DNA of 64,000 nucleotides from Rhynchopus sp. YZ270_cl-10 (GCA_964035575.1 OZ037849.1:1116001-1180000), one strand, 5' to 3'; counted from the first letter of the stretch, positions 10,101 through 20,556 are shown. The notes: a model not told the origin generated them from the letters alone. Numbers and translations are program-made.

Positions 10101-10703
10101 ATGACAGCAATAACCGTCCTTGGAGAGTACAACGCAAAGAACGTTGCGCTGACTGTGGAGCAGGTGTCCGCTGTGTGGCAGACCCCTGCCGCCGACGTGC
10201 CCGGGTACTCCGCTGAGGACCTCCTCAAGACCGTGAAGGGCTACCTGGAGGGCTGGTTTAATGGGGGGAAGCCCGCGGGGTTTGACTACCGTCTGCAGGC
10301 GCTGCTGGCGCTTCTGCTTGCGTGCGAGAAGACGTGGTTTGCTTCTGACCGGCGGGATGACATATCTGCTTGGCTTCGTGTCCTCCGCGACACCAACACT
10401 GGAGCTTCCTGGACTGAAGCATTCAAAAACAAAGAAGACGCCATCACCGCCGCCATCCAAGAAGGTCTCCAGACCTCTCAGTCCGTCTCTGTTGAGATTG
10501 AAGATTCTACGGTCACGATTCAGTACACCCAAGGCGACTATGGGACCGGCCCGCACGATGGTTCTGTGGTCATCAGCGACAACGCGCTGACGATTCTCAA
10601 CGCATCCACACCAGGCGTCGAAACCGTCTACTCCGGTGAGCTCCCAGCAAACCCTCAGGACCTCCTGGCAGCGCTGCAAGACGTGAACTGGGTGGAGGCA
10701 TAG
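10101..10703 (+). CDS. Uncharacterised 200-residue protein
   Basis: The frame starts MTAITVLGEYNAKNVALTVE and is GC-rich and coding-like throughout, with an ATG in good context (AAACCATG) after a pyrimidine tract. No family recognised. There is no signal peptide or membrane helix. The N-terminal half is probably helical (LLKTVKGYLEGWF, LLALLLACEKTW). The C-terminal half is strand-rich and acidic (VSVEIEDSTVTIQYTQGDYG) and ends LLAALQDVNWVEA. Codon third positions shift from G-rich to C-rich near 10370, as in other genes here. Probably a soluble cytosolic protein. Confidence 0.75.
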   Translation: MTAITVLGEYNAKNVALTVEQVSAVWQTPAADVPGYSAEDLLKTVKGYLEGWFNGGKPAGFDYRLQALLALLLACEKTWFASDRRDDISAWLRVLRDTNTGASWTEAFKNKEDAITAAIQEGLQTSQSVSVEIEDSTVTIQYTQGDYGTGPHDGSVVISDNALTILNASTPGVETVYSGELPANPQDLLAALQDVNWVEA

Positions 10704-12146
10704 GGGTGTGTCTGTGCATTTAAAAAAAAATCGGCGCTTCAGCCGAGAGGGTGCAAAAGGGGAAAGAAACAAACTGTCTCTGGGAGCAATGCTGAAACAG
10801 AGTCTGAGAAAAAAAATGGTTTAGTGAAAGCTCCTCGGTTATACACTAAAAACAAAGTTTTTTCAATTAAAATAGAGGCCGAGAGAGAGGAGGAAGGCAT
10901 CTAACTAAGGTGAGGAAATAAGGGGGGTGATTGTTGCTTTGGTGGTTCTTTTTTAGATGTGTATGCACGTGAGGCACATTAATCTTTCAACTTTTCGTTT
11001 TTGTCAACCTTGGGTGATGTCAGTACACTGTATCCCCAGAGAGGGCGTTTTCCGCATTCTCAGCGTTTTTGTGAAGATGGCCGAAGTCCTCAAGGAGGGG
11101 GGCTCAGGGGGGGAGAGGGTTACGTTTCTCTTTGCGAAAACTTTTCTTTATTTTTAAATGTCTCAAAACGCTTGGTTCCTCAGCACACCCCTTGTGGGTG
11201 TGAATACTCCTCTAGCCTTAATATTGGTGGCGGCATTTTTCTTTTGTGTGGATCACCATTTTTTTTTCCACGGTGACTAAGCACAGAGGGGCTAGGTTCA
11301 TCTTTTTGTTTTTGTTGGATTAGTGAGGTTTAGCCTCTGTTCTACTGTGGTGTATAAATCCCTGATTAGTGTAGCTTCCGTATAGACAGTCTTCACTTTG
11401 CGTTTTAGCACGTTTCAACTATTTCTTTTTGACGGACACAACGGTTTTAGTATTATTAATTATTTTGGGACAGGAAGGATGGGGATTTCGGCAACACATT
11501 TTCTTTGACACTTTTTTTTGAAAGTCAAGGACACTGTACTTTTGCATAACATAATAACTGTGACCAAGCATGAGGCTGGCTCACTCTTGAAAGGGGGGGA
11601 CAGAAAACCACCCTCTCTCTCTCTCTCTTCAGAAACGAACCAAATACAAAAAAAAAAAAAAATGAGAATTTCGAAGAAAAATAATTTTTCATCTTTGTTT
11701 GTACCTCCCCCAACACTCAAAAACCCCCCTTAATTCCTCACGTCCCAGAGGTGTTTGCGCTATCAACAGTCAATTCTTATTCCTTTGAGGATATTCTTTC
11801 CTTTGCACCGTACCAAACACTTAAAACCGCACCAAGATATTTGCCTGGTAAACCCTTCCAGAAACAGAAATTGTGAAGTTCCTCTTTGCACACTTCTTTA
11901 TCGCCAATCCATCCTTGGCCACAGACGTGATCTGCTACACGAGAATAGCGAGTCTGGGTTGAGTGGCGCTCACTGAATGCAACCGTGTGTACAGCCAAGC
12001 TCAATCTGATCAAAGCAGCGACTCCCTTCAATACACGAATAGAAAATTCGGGTACTTTTCCCCCCATCCAAGAGCACAAACGCAAAACAAACACTTCACA
12101 TCCCTCCCTCCCACCCTCCAGCAATGCACCCACACCTCTCCTATAA
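10704..12146. other. Intergenic region, low complexity
   Basis: No gene seen. At 11271-11313 and 11745-11785 are fragments of two short dispersed repeats (ACTAAGCACAGAGGGGCTAGG and CGTCCCAGAGGTGTTTGCGC). A CTCTCTCTCTC run lies near 11612-11628. Confidence 0.5.
12099..12121 (+). promoter_or_regulatory. Pyrimidine tract with AG and an overlapping upstream ORF
   Basis: Pyrimidine run ending CCAG at 12121. The first ATG after it (12124) opens an 8-codon frame whose TGA overlaps the main ATG at 12147 as ATGA. If this acceptor is used, translation of the main gene would need leaky scanning or reinitiation. Confidence 0.4.
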
Positions 12147-12902
12147 ATGATCCGCATCTCCGTGCCTCTGCTCTTCAGCAGAAGTTGCCCCCTTCACAAT
12201 ATCTTTGACTTTCAGAACCGACTTACCCCAAAGGCACCGTTCCACATTCCTTTTGACGAGCTACAGATAAAAAACACGAAACGCTACAACGTTGTCGCAC
12301 ACGACCACACGGGGAAGAGCTCCTCCACTAGCGGCGTCAAATGGTACCCCGAGGTCCAGATACTCATTGACATGGGCCCAGACAACGACTGGCTCCCTCG
12401 CGAAGTGATCGACAAGATGAAAGAAAAATTCCCCTACTACTACCGAGCAAGAAACGACGTCTTCCGCATTCGTGTCATGAAAGGTGCGACGTTTGAGGCC
12501 TCCCTAGAGCACGCTATTGACAACATGCTGCACATATTTCAGTTGTGCCATCGGCTTACTTCGCGGGAAGATGGAAAATTTGTGTTCAATTTTGAATACT
12601 ATAAATACAAAATGCCGTTCATCTTCAGAAGGCAGGAGAGCTTCTGGCTTGACAAGAAAAGGCAAAATAAGAAGAAGTCTACTCGTGAACGTAGTGCGTT
12701 TAATGAGCCTTTCGGGAAGGGAGAAGGATTCAAAATGACAGGAGGTTACCAACCACACGACGGGCCTGGTGGTAACTACCACCACGCAGAGACTCTTGCA
12801 CAGTACGACTACAAGCCTGATGTTTCGTACACTATGGATCCTTACTTCCGCAATCCTGCTGCTGCAGAGAGCAAGCTCGGTGGTGGCTGTTCCTGGGTAT
12901 AG
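12147..12902 (+). CDS. Uncharacterised 251-residue protein, possibly mitochondrial
   Basis: The N-terminus MIRISVPLLFSRSCP is Arg/Ser-rich, hydrophobic and free of acids, like a mitochondrial presequence. The middle (about 30-150) is a compact mixed region with KWYPEVQILIDMGPDNDW and FNFEYYKYKMPFIFRRQ. A basic patch (KKRQNKKKSTRER) and a Gly/His/Tyr-rich tail ending LGGGCSWV follow. I do not recognise the family. The size, basic patch and presequence would suit a mitochondrial ribosomal or assembly protein, but this is a guess. Coding composition is clear, and the stop is followed by T/A-rich DNA. Confidence 0.75.
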   Translation: MIRISVPLLFSRSCPLHNIFDFQNRLTPKAPFHIPFDELQIKNTKRYNVVAHDHTGKSSSTSGVKWYPEVQILIDMGPDNDWLPREVIDKMKEKFPYYYRARNDVFRIRVMKGATFEASLEHAIDNMLHIFQLCHRLTSREDGKFVFNFEYYKYKMPFIFRRQESFWLDKKRQNKKKSTRERSAFNEPFGKGEGFKMTGGYQPHDGPGGNYHHAETLAQYDYKPDVSYTMDPYFRNPAAAESKLGGGCSWV

Positions 12903-13388
12903 ACAACCAGGAGTTTGGGGTATTGAAGGGAAAAAACGAACGAAGACTGAACTTTTTTTTTTGTCTGATGACAACACAAAAAAGGACAAAATTCCCCACA
13001 ACTTCCTATTGAATACCATTTTTAAATGCCTGCGTCCGCCGATTGAATGAACGGTAAGGCGTTTGCACTTTCAACTTTTCTTTTAACCATTTCACACGGT
13101 ATGAGATTTATTCTTTTACACCTTCTGTTGTCTGCAGGGTACTTTGCGCTTGCATCCAGATTGCTAGCATCGTATGTGAATTAGTCGGAGACTTTAGTGC
13201 GTTTATCTTTTATCAATTTTCCATCACTTCACTGTGGCTATGGTTAATGACTTCACATCCCCGTGGTATAGCTTGACCAAGCCGTGCTGTGGTATATCTA
13301 AACGACTCTTTCTTTGAAACAAAGTAGTATTTCATCTTTCTCTTCGCAGACACACTAAGGGGGAAGGGGAAGGGGGGGGGAAGAAAAG

Positions 13389-13850
13389 ATGTCGTTCTTC
13401 ATCCCTACTGGGCTGTTTAAGAACAGGTTCGTCCCTTTGGTGGAGCAGGAGGCACAGGAGACAGAAGACAGGCAAAGCTTCTCAAGAGCGGAAGGCATGA
13501 TGTCCATGCACAAAAACACAAACGGTATGGGTATCCGCTCTAGGAGTGTTTTGTGTTTGGGGATGTGACACTGTAACAACAACAAAAATGCTATTTGACA
13601 AACCACCATTTTACAGCTCCGCTTGCCCCATCTGTAAGCCAGATTGAGGCTTTTCAGGAGTTCTGCGTGAAGCGCTGCGAGAAGGCGGACGGTGTGGGCA
13701 CATCTGAGTGGGCGCAGTGTGCGTCTTCATGTGCAAAGGAATCTAGCGAGGTATGTGGGCATGCATCATAAGAGCAGGGTTGTGATGGTTAGGGGCCACA
13801 TGCTGGAGACAACAACAAAAAAAAGCTAAATCCTTTTGTAGCTTCTTTGA
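13389..13850 (+). CDS. Small spliced gene with twin CX3C motif, small-TIM-like
   Basis: Exon 1 runs 13389-13524 (MSFFIPTGLFKNRF...), donor GTATGG. Exon 2 runs 13617-13750 after TTTTACAG. It encodes CVKRC, 13 residues, then CASSC, exactly the CX3C-X11-17-CX3C pattern of small Tim chaperones of the mitochondrial intermembrane space, preceded by an amphipathic helix. A second donor GTATGT at 13751 and acceptor TTTTGTAG at 13841 would add Leu-Leu-stop (13842-13850), giving 92 residues. If the second intron is retained, the frame instead stops at 13771. Phases agree at both joints. A pyrimidine-AG acceptor (13349) lies 40 bases before the ATG. The family call rests on the motif and size only. Confidence 0.65.
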
Positions 13851-15339
13851 GATGGCATTTGAGGAATCTTCTATTGATGCGACGATGCGTGTTGTTCAAC
13901 GGTGACCAAGCATAGAGAGGCTGAGGTGCATCTTCTAACCTTTTTCTTTGTCAAAATTATAATTCAAAATTATGCTAATCTGAAAATCTGAAAAAGGAGG
14001 GAAGGTGTTCCTGAAGCATATGTTGGTTGCATTAGTTAAAATGGAACACAGCACAACAACACAACACAATAAGGGCCATATTCTACGCAAGAATTACCCT
14101 CACTAGGGATCATCACAACACAACACCACATCACAGATGCTTCAAACGCGTCGCCAGCAAGACTCAGGGTCCGCCTCAATGGCATATCACAAATCCACGA
14201 GACAAGACAGCGCTCTTCAGTAGCCGACAACACACCCATGCACCCCCCTTATCGACACCTTTTTTGTCATCATCGTGGCCTCCGCAGCCCACAAGATGAG
14301 GGGGACGGGAGGAAAGGTGTCGGTTCGAAAGCACTTCACCCTGAATATACCAGATGCTTACCCATACATAAGCTATGGACAGAGTTTGGCCCAGGGAGTA
14401 CCAGACGGGCTCTTGGGTCTCACAATACAATGCTGTAGGGACTGGGCATTTTAATGGTGGGTTCTATGGGAGGAAAAAAATGCCCAAATATTTGATGGTG
14501 TGCGTTATGTGTGCTGAGCAGTGAGAGAGTGTTGCCAATACGCTCACAGTCCATTCAGTGACAAAAATGGGTGCAGGGCTTTCAGGGCACCTAGCTAGAG
14601 GGGATGGTTATTGTTGTCGAACAGAAAAAAAAATGTGTGTTTCTCGACAACACAATAGCAGAGGTGTCTCGCTGCTATTTAAAAAAAGAAAAGAAAAGCA
14701 GGAGGAGCAAGTGGAGCAAGGCAGGTGAGCTGCTTTGTGTCGTACCTTCGTGCACGCAATGAAGTGAGCTTCCTTTCGGTGCAGATGAGGGAGATGCATT
14801 TTTTATGACTGTATACCTGCCTACAGCTTCCCTGTAAACCACTCCCAAGCGCAACACTCCGGGGTTCGATAACCCGCGGAGTGTCAGTGCCTGCGTCCCA
14901 GAGGCGTTTGCACTATCAACTTCACTTTTATTTTTATTGCTGATGCAAAACTACTGAACAGAAGAACCCCACCCACCCTAACGCCTCCCTTCCCCTTTCT
15001 ACGTGCATTGTATTTGTGAGGGTTTATTTCATTAAAGAAGGCCTCCGTCGCATATCAGTAAGATACAACACACACGTGTCTGCAATACTCTTAAGGTCAA
15101 GACCCATTTCCCGCATCTACCATCTCCTTTACGGGGTCTACAGTCCATCGCACCCGGACTTGAGCAGAAGCGTTTTAAATTTGCACGCACGACGCCAGGC
15201 TCATGATCCTGATAACATTGTGAACTCGGGTGGATGATGATATCGTCTCTTTGTGCAAAGGCTCTGTTTGATTACCTGATAACGATTGTGATATAAGGTG
15301 ACTCAAGAACACGAAATGCGGCTCATCGTGTAAACTGTT
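13851..15339. other. Intergenic region with stem-loop repeats
   Basis: No gene seen. A copy of the CTAAGC stem-loop repeat (degenerate) is at 13901-13945, and the hairpin repeat at 14855-14925 is listed separately. Confidence 0.5.
14855..14925 (+). repeat. Hairpin repeat with GGTTCGATAACC loop and downstream hairpin
   Basis: ACACTCCGGGGTTCGATAAC followed by CCGCGGAGTGT folds into an 8-11 bp stem. The loop sequence resembles a tRNA T-arm / pol III B box. It is followed by GTGCCTGCGTCCCAGAGGCG then TTTGCACTATCAAC. Copies: 20795-20848 (both parts), 35143-35185 and 52278-52330 (second part with remains of the first), 11745-11770, 13020-13065, 24730-24775 and 39705-39750 (second part only). Confidence 0.7.
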
Positions 15340-15543
15340 TCTTTTTCTTTTGTACGAGTATGCAATACGTCTGGAAATGAAAGACGCGCTCGTCGATTGT
15401 CATGAGTTTTACCGTTTTCCCCTTCCCCCCTTGTGCTCCACCTCTCCACCGTACTTCAGGACGCGGGTTTTTCGGGGTTTTCGGGACTTTTGGGGTTTGA
15501 AAAAAAAAAAAAAAAAAAGAAAACAAACAAACAAAAAGAAACT

Positions 15544-16608
15544 ATGTCATCTGTGGCTGTTCCCTGGGATAGCTGGCCGGGGGGGGATAAGGTCATTTGG
15601 GACCAGATCAAACCCCCAGTCCCCAAAGCAAATGCAATGGAACCGGACACCGAAGATGAGTGCATTTTTCCTTCGTGCGGTGTCATGCACAAAAAGGGTG
15701 TCCTTGGCTGCATGGGCTGCGGCAGACAGTGCACGAAGACGTGCATGCGGAACACGGGGCTAATCCCTGAAGGGGTGATCACAGACTTCCTCAAGAAGAC
15801 AGAGAGATGGGTGTGTCCGGTGTGCGCGTGGAGACGTGCGCCAAGAACGAAGGTGAAAAAGGAAAAGCCGATCGAGCAGCAGCAGCAGGACGAGGAGGAC
15901 GACGACGCAGAGGACACGGTGGAAGGGCTCCTCGCAATGATTCCGGAAACCGCTAAGAAGCTTTTCATGCACACTTTTGCACGTTTGGATCTTCTGCAAC
16001 AGGAGAACGAGAGTCTCAAGAAAACTATAGAGTTTATCAAGAAGTCCCAGCAAACGGCACTCGACGCTGATTTCTCGCCGTATGTTGTTGCAACCTGGAA
16101 AAACATCCAAAACAGCCGCATCAGAAAGGAGATCAGGGAAAAGGTAGGAAAGGCATTCAGGGAGTCGACCCTACCCACTTTTGATAACGCGCTCGAGTAT
16201 CAAAAGGGCGTCCTAAGATGCTTCGAGGCGCTGGACAACTCCCTAGCGCTGATCGAGGACTCAGAGGACCCACCCGCAACCAAGTTCCTGACGCCCATAC
16301 ACAACACCATAGTAGAACTCACCTCGACCACAATTATTGGGGCTAATGCTGCCGGAAGGATGATGTACGAGTCTAAAGCAAAGGGATACGCGGTGGATGA
16401 CTTCTCAAAAGTCATCCAGGCACGCATTCTGGACACGGCAAAGAAGCAGACGCACACAGAGGTATCGAAGACGCGGGATTCAGGGAGGGACGCCAAGGAG
16501 AAGAGAGACGACAGGGACAGGGGAGGAGACGATGCGAGGGGGCGCGACCGAGACTACTGGGGCAACACGGGAAAGGAGTTAAGAAGGTACGCAGGGCCCA
16601 GACGTTGA
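15544..16608 (+). CDS. Zinc-finger protein with coiled-coil and RD-rich tail, gag-like
   Basis: The ATG at 15544 begins MSSVAVPWDSWPGGDKV, just after an A-rich leader. Residues 40-100 carry a PHD/RING-like Cys array (CIFPSC, CMGCGRQCTKTC, WVCPVC). Then come a Gln/acidic linker, a helical segment (RLDLLQQENESLKKTIEFI), a 150-residue helical domain and a basic/acidic RD-rich end. Nucleic-acid or histone binding is plausible. The neighbouring repeat region and recombinase-like end make a role as first ORF of a mobile element more likely than a host gene. No close family recognised. Confidence 0.6.
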   Translation: MSSVAVPWDSWPGGDKVIWDQIKPPVPKANAMEPDTEDECIFPSCGVMHKKGVLGCMGCGRQCTKTCMRNTGLIPEGVITDFLKKTERWVCPVCAWRRAPRTKVKKEKPIEQQQQDEEDDDAEDTVEGLLAMIPETAKKLFMHTFARLDLLQQENESLKKTIEFIKKSQQTALDADFSPYVVATWKNIQNSRIRKEIREKVGKAFRESTLPTFDNALEYQKGVLRCFEALDNSLALIEDSEDPPATKFLTPIHNTIVELTSTTIIGANAAGRMMYESKAKGYAVDDFSKVIQARILDTAKKQTHTEVSKTRDSGRDAKEKRDDRDRGGDDARGRDRDYWGNTGKELRRYAGPRR

Positions 16609-16639
16609 CTGACAGGGGACGAAGGGACAATCCAAAGAT

Positions 16640-17250
16640 GTATCATGGCGACAAAGAACAAAACAAAAGAGGAGACAATTCAAATAAATTTAAAGACGAC
16701 AAACAGGGAGACAATTCACAGACAAACCAGGGCGACAAAGAACATAACAAAAGAGGAGAAAATTCAAAATGCGACAAACGAGGAGACAATTCACGGGCCT
16801 ATCAGGACAACAGAGAACAAAACAAAAAAGGAGACAATTCAGAGGAAATTAAAATTGGCAAACGAGGAGACAATTCACAGACGTATCTTGGCGACAAAGA
16901 ACAAAACAAAAGAGGAGACAATTCAAATAAATTTAAAGACGACAAACAGGGAGACAATTCACAGACAAACCAGGGCGACAAAGAACATAACAAGAGAGGA
17001 GACAATTTAAAATGCGACAAACGAGGAGACAATTCACGGGTATATAAGGACAACAGAGAACAAAACAAAAAAGGAGACAATTCAGAGGAAATTAAAATTG
17101 GCAAACGAGGAGACAATTCACAGACGTATCTTGGCGACAAAGAACACAACAAAAGAGGAGACAATTCTAAATACGACAAACGAGGAGACAATTCGCGACT
17201 GTTTGCCGACAATAAAGGAGACAAAAGTGAAGCCATCAGCCAACAAACGA
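16640..17250 (+). repeat. Tandem repeat encoding RGDNS modules, 243 bp higher-order unit
   Basis: Short units of GAGGAGACAATTCA spaced by AAC/AAA-rich DNA encode RGDNS every 9-20 residues. They group into a higher-order unit of about 243 bases (81 codons): GCGACAAAGAACAAAACAAA starts at about 16648 and again at about 16891, and a partial third unit follows. More than one frame stays open because of the biased composition. Encoded text is very hydrophilic and probably disordered. Confidence 0.85.
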
Positions 17251-17984
17251 GGAGACAATTCAGGGGCCGCGCCGCCCCTGCAGAACCTCAGCCTGAGCGC
17301 TTTGCTGGTAGAAAACCCTCCTTCGCACCTCGGACGTCCACGACAGAAGGAAATGCCACTCACCGCAGAACAAGCTCGACTGGTCATGGCGAAGGCGCAG
17401 CACACTCTGTCACAGGCGTTATCGGGGTCGTACATGGGGGAGCTGCGAAGCGTGTGGCGCCGTCTGAACGAGTTCAAAACAAATTGGGAGCAACACATGA
17501 AGACAGAGTTAGGGTACGACGAGGCGATCATTCTGTGGTTAGAGAAGATGAATATTTTTATTGTCCGACACCAGAATTGAACGTTTCGAAACCGCGCTTT
17601 CAAAATACATTAAAATCCCAAAACATTCAACTAGCGATTCATATAAATACCCAAATATTCATGTAAATTCACATATTATAATATTGGCGGATTTTGGCTT
17701 CGAATTTATTTTTCGGGCAGATCTAGGTCGTCGTGCATATCCCACACTTTGGGATTACCCAAAACACTGATTACACACCATACAGATACGCGCACAGCTG
17801 GCGGCAGATGGGTGGTTTCGAAAATCGCGCGGAGTTTTCCACAGCACACCCCGTTTTTTCTTAGCAATTACTTGTCCTTGTTGTTACTGTTGTTTTCAAC
17901 CACCTTCCTTCAACCCTTGTAGGATCAGTTGTTATTTTTTTCGCGAAAACATGAAATTACACATTTCAAGAGAACAAATTAAAA

Positions 17985-18170
17985 AGGGTCCTTATTTGCA
18001 TTTTTGGGCTCCGCCCGTGCAGTGGTGGGGTCAATCTCGAAAATTGGACAATTTTTTGACCGCTTAAATTTTGAGAAATATGAGCCCGGTTTCTTATACG
18101 TGGGGCCATTTTCGGCTAAAATTTTCCTCAAAATCTGGTTTTGTAAAATTGACCCTTTACTCCCCCCCCA
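17985..18170 (-). repeat. Dispersed repeat, inverted relative to 5995-6200
   Basis: Starts in TTTTTGGGCTCCGCCCGTGC and continues through GGGCCATTTTCGGCTAAAAT; reverse complement of the 6 kb copy. Confidence 0.7.
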
Positions 18171-18417
18171 CATCGATTTCAATACTATACCTTACTTCAC
18201 CTACGGTTGCCCTTACAGGGGGGGTGAAGGAAGGTAAGTTGAAAAAGAAAAAAGATGTGTTCACTTTGAAAATAAACAGGTGTCAACCCACCATCCCAAC
18301 AACTATCAAAGATACTCAAACCCACACACCCCACCCCACTACTAACCACACACCAGAGGGCGGCAACACACAACACCACCCCTACTACGGCTCCCCACGG
18401 CCACTACACACCACACA

Positions 18418-20556
18418 ATGAACCTGGATGAGGTGACGAGGAGGCTACCATGCTTGGAGGCTGCTATATCCTTGGAGGGGACGTTGAGCAAAGAGGAGCA
18501 GAAGCCGCGTGCCACGTTCCTCCTCTTTGCGGTGGCTGCGCTTGTGTTCAACACTGGGCACATTGCAGCAACGTGGGAGGAGCACACCTTTGCAATGGTG
18601 TACATGGTGGCGACAGGGATAATACAGGTAGTGTTTTTCGTGGTTGCGCTGAACATTTTGTGCAAGCGGCCGTTGAGCACGCGGTTCACGGTGTCCTCGT
18701 TGTATCTCGCCAGCCTCGGTCTGTATATGTGGGACCTCAACGGGAGGGTATCGCAGCTGCCTTCGTGGCCCATGCTTGTGCTTATCATTGATATGCTCTT
18801 GGTGATGCGGGTGCCTGCGCGGTACAGCTGGTATCTCGTCGCGACGACGGTGGTGTATCTTACTGTGATGCTGTGTGAGCAGACGTGGCGGTTTGGGTTC
18901 TTTGACCTGCCCGGTCTCAAGCCGCAAGAAGGGACGTATGGGCGTCGCGAGTTTTATTCGAAGGTTGTGGCCTGCGACAAAATACCATGTGCCTCACCGA
19001 CAGCGGCAAGCTCCTTTACAAACGCAACGGCGGTCTTCCTGATTGACTTCTTCGTGACACGTGGTTTTGCGCGTGAGGTGCTGAAGGAGCAGGCAGCAAT
19101 GGAGAAGACAATAGAGGCAGTGCAGGAGATTGCGTCGTTGCTCGCAAAGTACGACGTGGAAGGTGTGGCGCGCATGCTCAAGATGCGTGAGGCGGAGCTC
19201 CCCGAGCAGATGTACGAGACGCTGCACAGCCTCGAACAGAACCTGCGTATGTACAGGCCGTACCTCCCGGCAGCGCTGTTTGAGGAGATGGAGGAGGAGG
19301 ATGACGTAGATGAAACGCTGTCCAAGCGTATGTCCGTAGCACCACCAGGACTGACCACGGAGACAGCAACGATAGTCTTTACAGACATCTTGTCGTCGAC
19401 GTCGATCTGGGAGCACGCACCTGAAGGCATGCGTGCCGGTCTAAAGATACACAACTCCGTCATGCGTAAGGCAATGTCTCTCTTCGGCGGCTACGAAGTC
19501 AAAACAATCGGCGACGCCTTCATGGTCGCCTTTTCCACAACACAGGACGGGGTGAACTTCGGCCTTCACGTACACGAACTCCTGCGTGATGCCTCCTGGC
19601 CCGCCTCACTCCTCGAAGACGCACCGATCTGCGCTGAACAGGGCTCCCTTTGGGGTGGCCTCACTGTACGCATTGGTGTCAACACCGGCCCTGTCTCTTT
19701 GGAACAGAACACACTTACTGGACGAACCGACTACTTTGGCCACACTGTCAACGTTGCATCACGCCTTGAATCCACATGCAAGCCTGGTGCTGTTGCAGTC
19801 CCCTCTGACCTGTACACATCTGACTGCATGGCTTGCTCTGCTGTTGTTGGGGATGCGGAGGCACTTGACCTCAAGGGTGTGTCTGGGACAACGTTTGTGT
19901 GTTGTGTGTGGCCTTTGTCACTTGCGGGTCGCATGCAGAGGCTCCTGATACATCAGCAGGAGATGCAGCACGTGGACACGAGCCCCGTCTCGTCGCACGC
20001 AGGCTCGTACGTGTCGGGCACGTCCCTGCTCAACGGCAACATGACCGTCGACACCTGCTGCGACGCCACCACCGCCGTCGTCGAGCTCATCACTGGTACT
20101 GAAGGCAACCCTTCAGCCCTCCGCTACATGAGCGCCTCCCTCTCCACGCTCACAGTCGCGTTGGACCAAAGCCGAGGCACCCTCGTCACCCTCCTTGGCA
20201 ACCGTGTCTGTGTTGGGTGGAACCTCACCCGCCCCTCGCCTGCACACATGGAGAACGCAATCCATTTCGCACAAAGGCTTCAAATTGTGGAGGCCCTCGC
20301 AGGGGCAGGGTTGGTGAGTGGGCCTATACAGCATGGTGACGTAGGTGCTCGGAAGCAACGCTTTGTGACGGTGATGGGGCGGAGTGTGCACCGCAGCTGG
20401 GCGCTGTGTGATCAGGCGGTGCGTGGTGGTGGGCTGTGTCTCTTTGAGCCGCCTGTGGACACGGTCCTGCCTTCCTCAATGATGGAGGACATGGTGGGTG
20501 TGGGCAAGGACCAGCCGCAGACATACAAGATATTCCCCGTGCACTGTACTGACTAA
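18418..20556 (+). CDS. Membrane adenylate cyclase with catalytic and degenerate cyclase domains
   Basis: 712 residues, same layout as the 6809 gene: six membrane helices in the first 215 residues, signalling helix (about 216-290), catalytic domain (315-468) with Asp323, Lys362, Asp366, Asp438, Asn445 and Arg449, then a degenerate second domain (about 555-690). The N-terminal 200 residues differ strongly from the 6809 protein, whereas the helix and catalytic domain are almost identical down to silent bases. That points to gene conversion or recent recombination. The start ATG follows an AC-rich leader (CACACAATG). Predicted to make cAMP; the variable anchor may set what it senses or pairs with. 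Confidence 0.95.
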   Translation: MNLDEVTRRLPCLEAAISLEGTLSKEEQKPRATFLLFAVAALVFNTGHIAATWEEHTFAMVYMVATGIIQVVFFVVALNILCKRPLSTRFTVSSLYLASLGLYMWDLNGRVSQLPSWPMLVLIIDMLLVMRVPARYSWYLVATTVVYLTVMLCEQTWRFGFFDLPGLKPQEGTYGRREFYSKVVACDKIPCASPTAASSFTNATAVFLIDFFVTRGFAREVLKEQAAMEKTIEAVQEIASLLAKYDVEGVARMLKMREAELPEQMYETLHSLEQNLRMYRPYLPAALFEEMEEEDDVDETLSKRMSVAPPGLTTETATIVFTDILSSTSIWEHAPEGMRAGLKIHNSVMRKAMSLFGGYEVKTIGDAFMVAFSTTQDGVNFGLHVHELLRDASWPASLLEDAPICAEQGSLWGGLTVRIGVNTGPVSLEQNTLTGRTDYFGHTVNVASRLESTCKPGAVAVPSDLYTSDCMACSAVVGDAEALDLKGVSGTTFVCCVWPLSLAGRMQRLLIHQQEMQHVDTSPVSSHAGSYVSGTSLLNGNMTVDTCCDATTAVVELITGTEGNPSALRYMSASLSTLTVALDQSRGTLVTLLGNRVCVGWNLTRPSPAHMENAIHFAQRLQIVEALAGAGLVSGPIQHGDVGARKQRFVTVMGRSVHRSWALCDQAVRGGGLCLFEPPVDTVLPSSMMEDMVGVGKDQPQTYKIFPVHCTD

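Larger units (their letters stand above)
15340..17580 (+). mobile_element. Old mobile element, possibly tyrosine-recombinase retroelement (DIRS/Ngaro-like) or Crypton; fossil
   Basis: Parts in order: a 120 bp segment (15340-15460) that recurs alone at 30610-30730; a zinc-finger ORF (15544-16608); an Arg-Gly-Asp-Asn-Ser repeat region (about 16640-17250); and a short region (about 17270-17580) whose helical sequence SGSYMGELRSVWRRLNEF resembles the N-terminal core-binding domain of tyrosine recombinases. No reverse transcriptase or recombinase catalytic domain is seen, so it looks truncated and broken. Placement is tentative: the zinc-finger ORF could also be a host gene. Confidence 0.45.

Noticed and set aside
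14855-14890. tRNA gene suggested by GGTTCGATAACC
   Set aside because: The stem is a simple hairpin; no D-arm, anticodon arm or acceptor stem can be built around it.
16640-17250. CRISPR-like array
   Set aside because: Repeat spacing is irregular, the spacers are themselves repeated and the DNA is open in frame; it is a coding tandem repeat in eukaryotic DNA.
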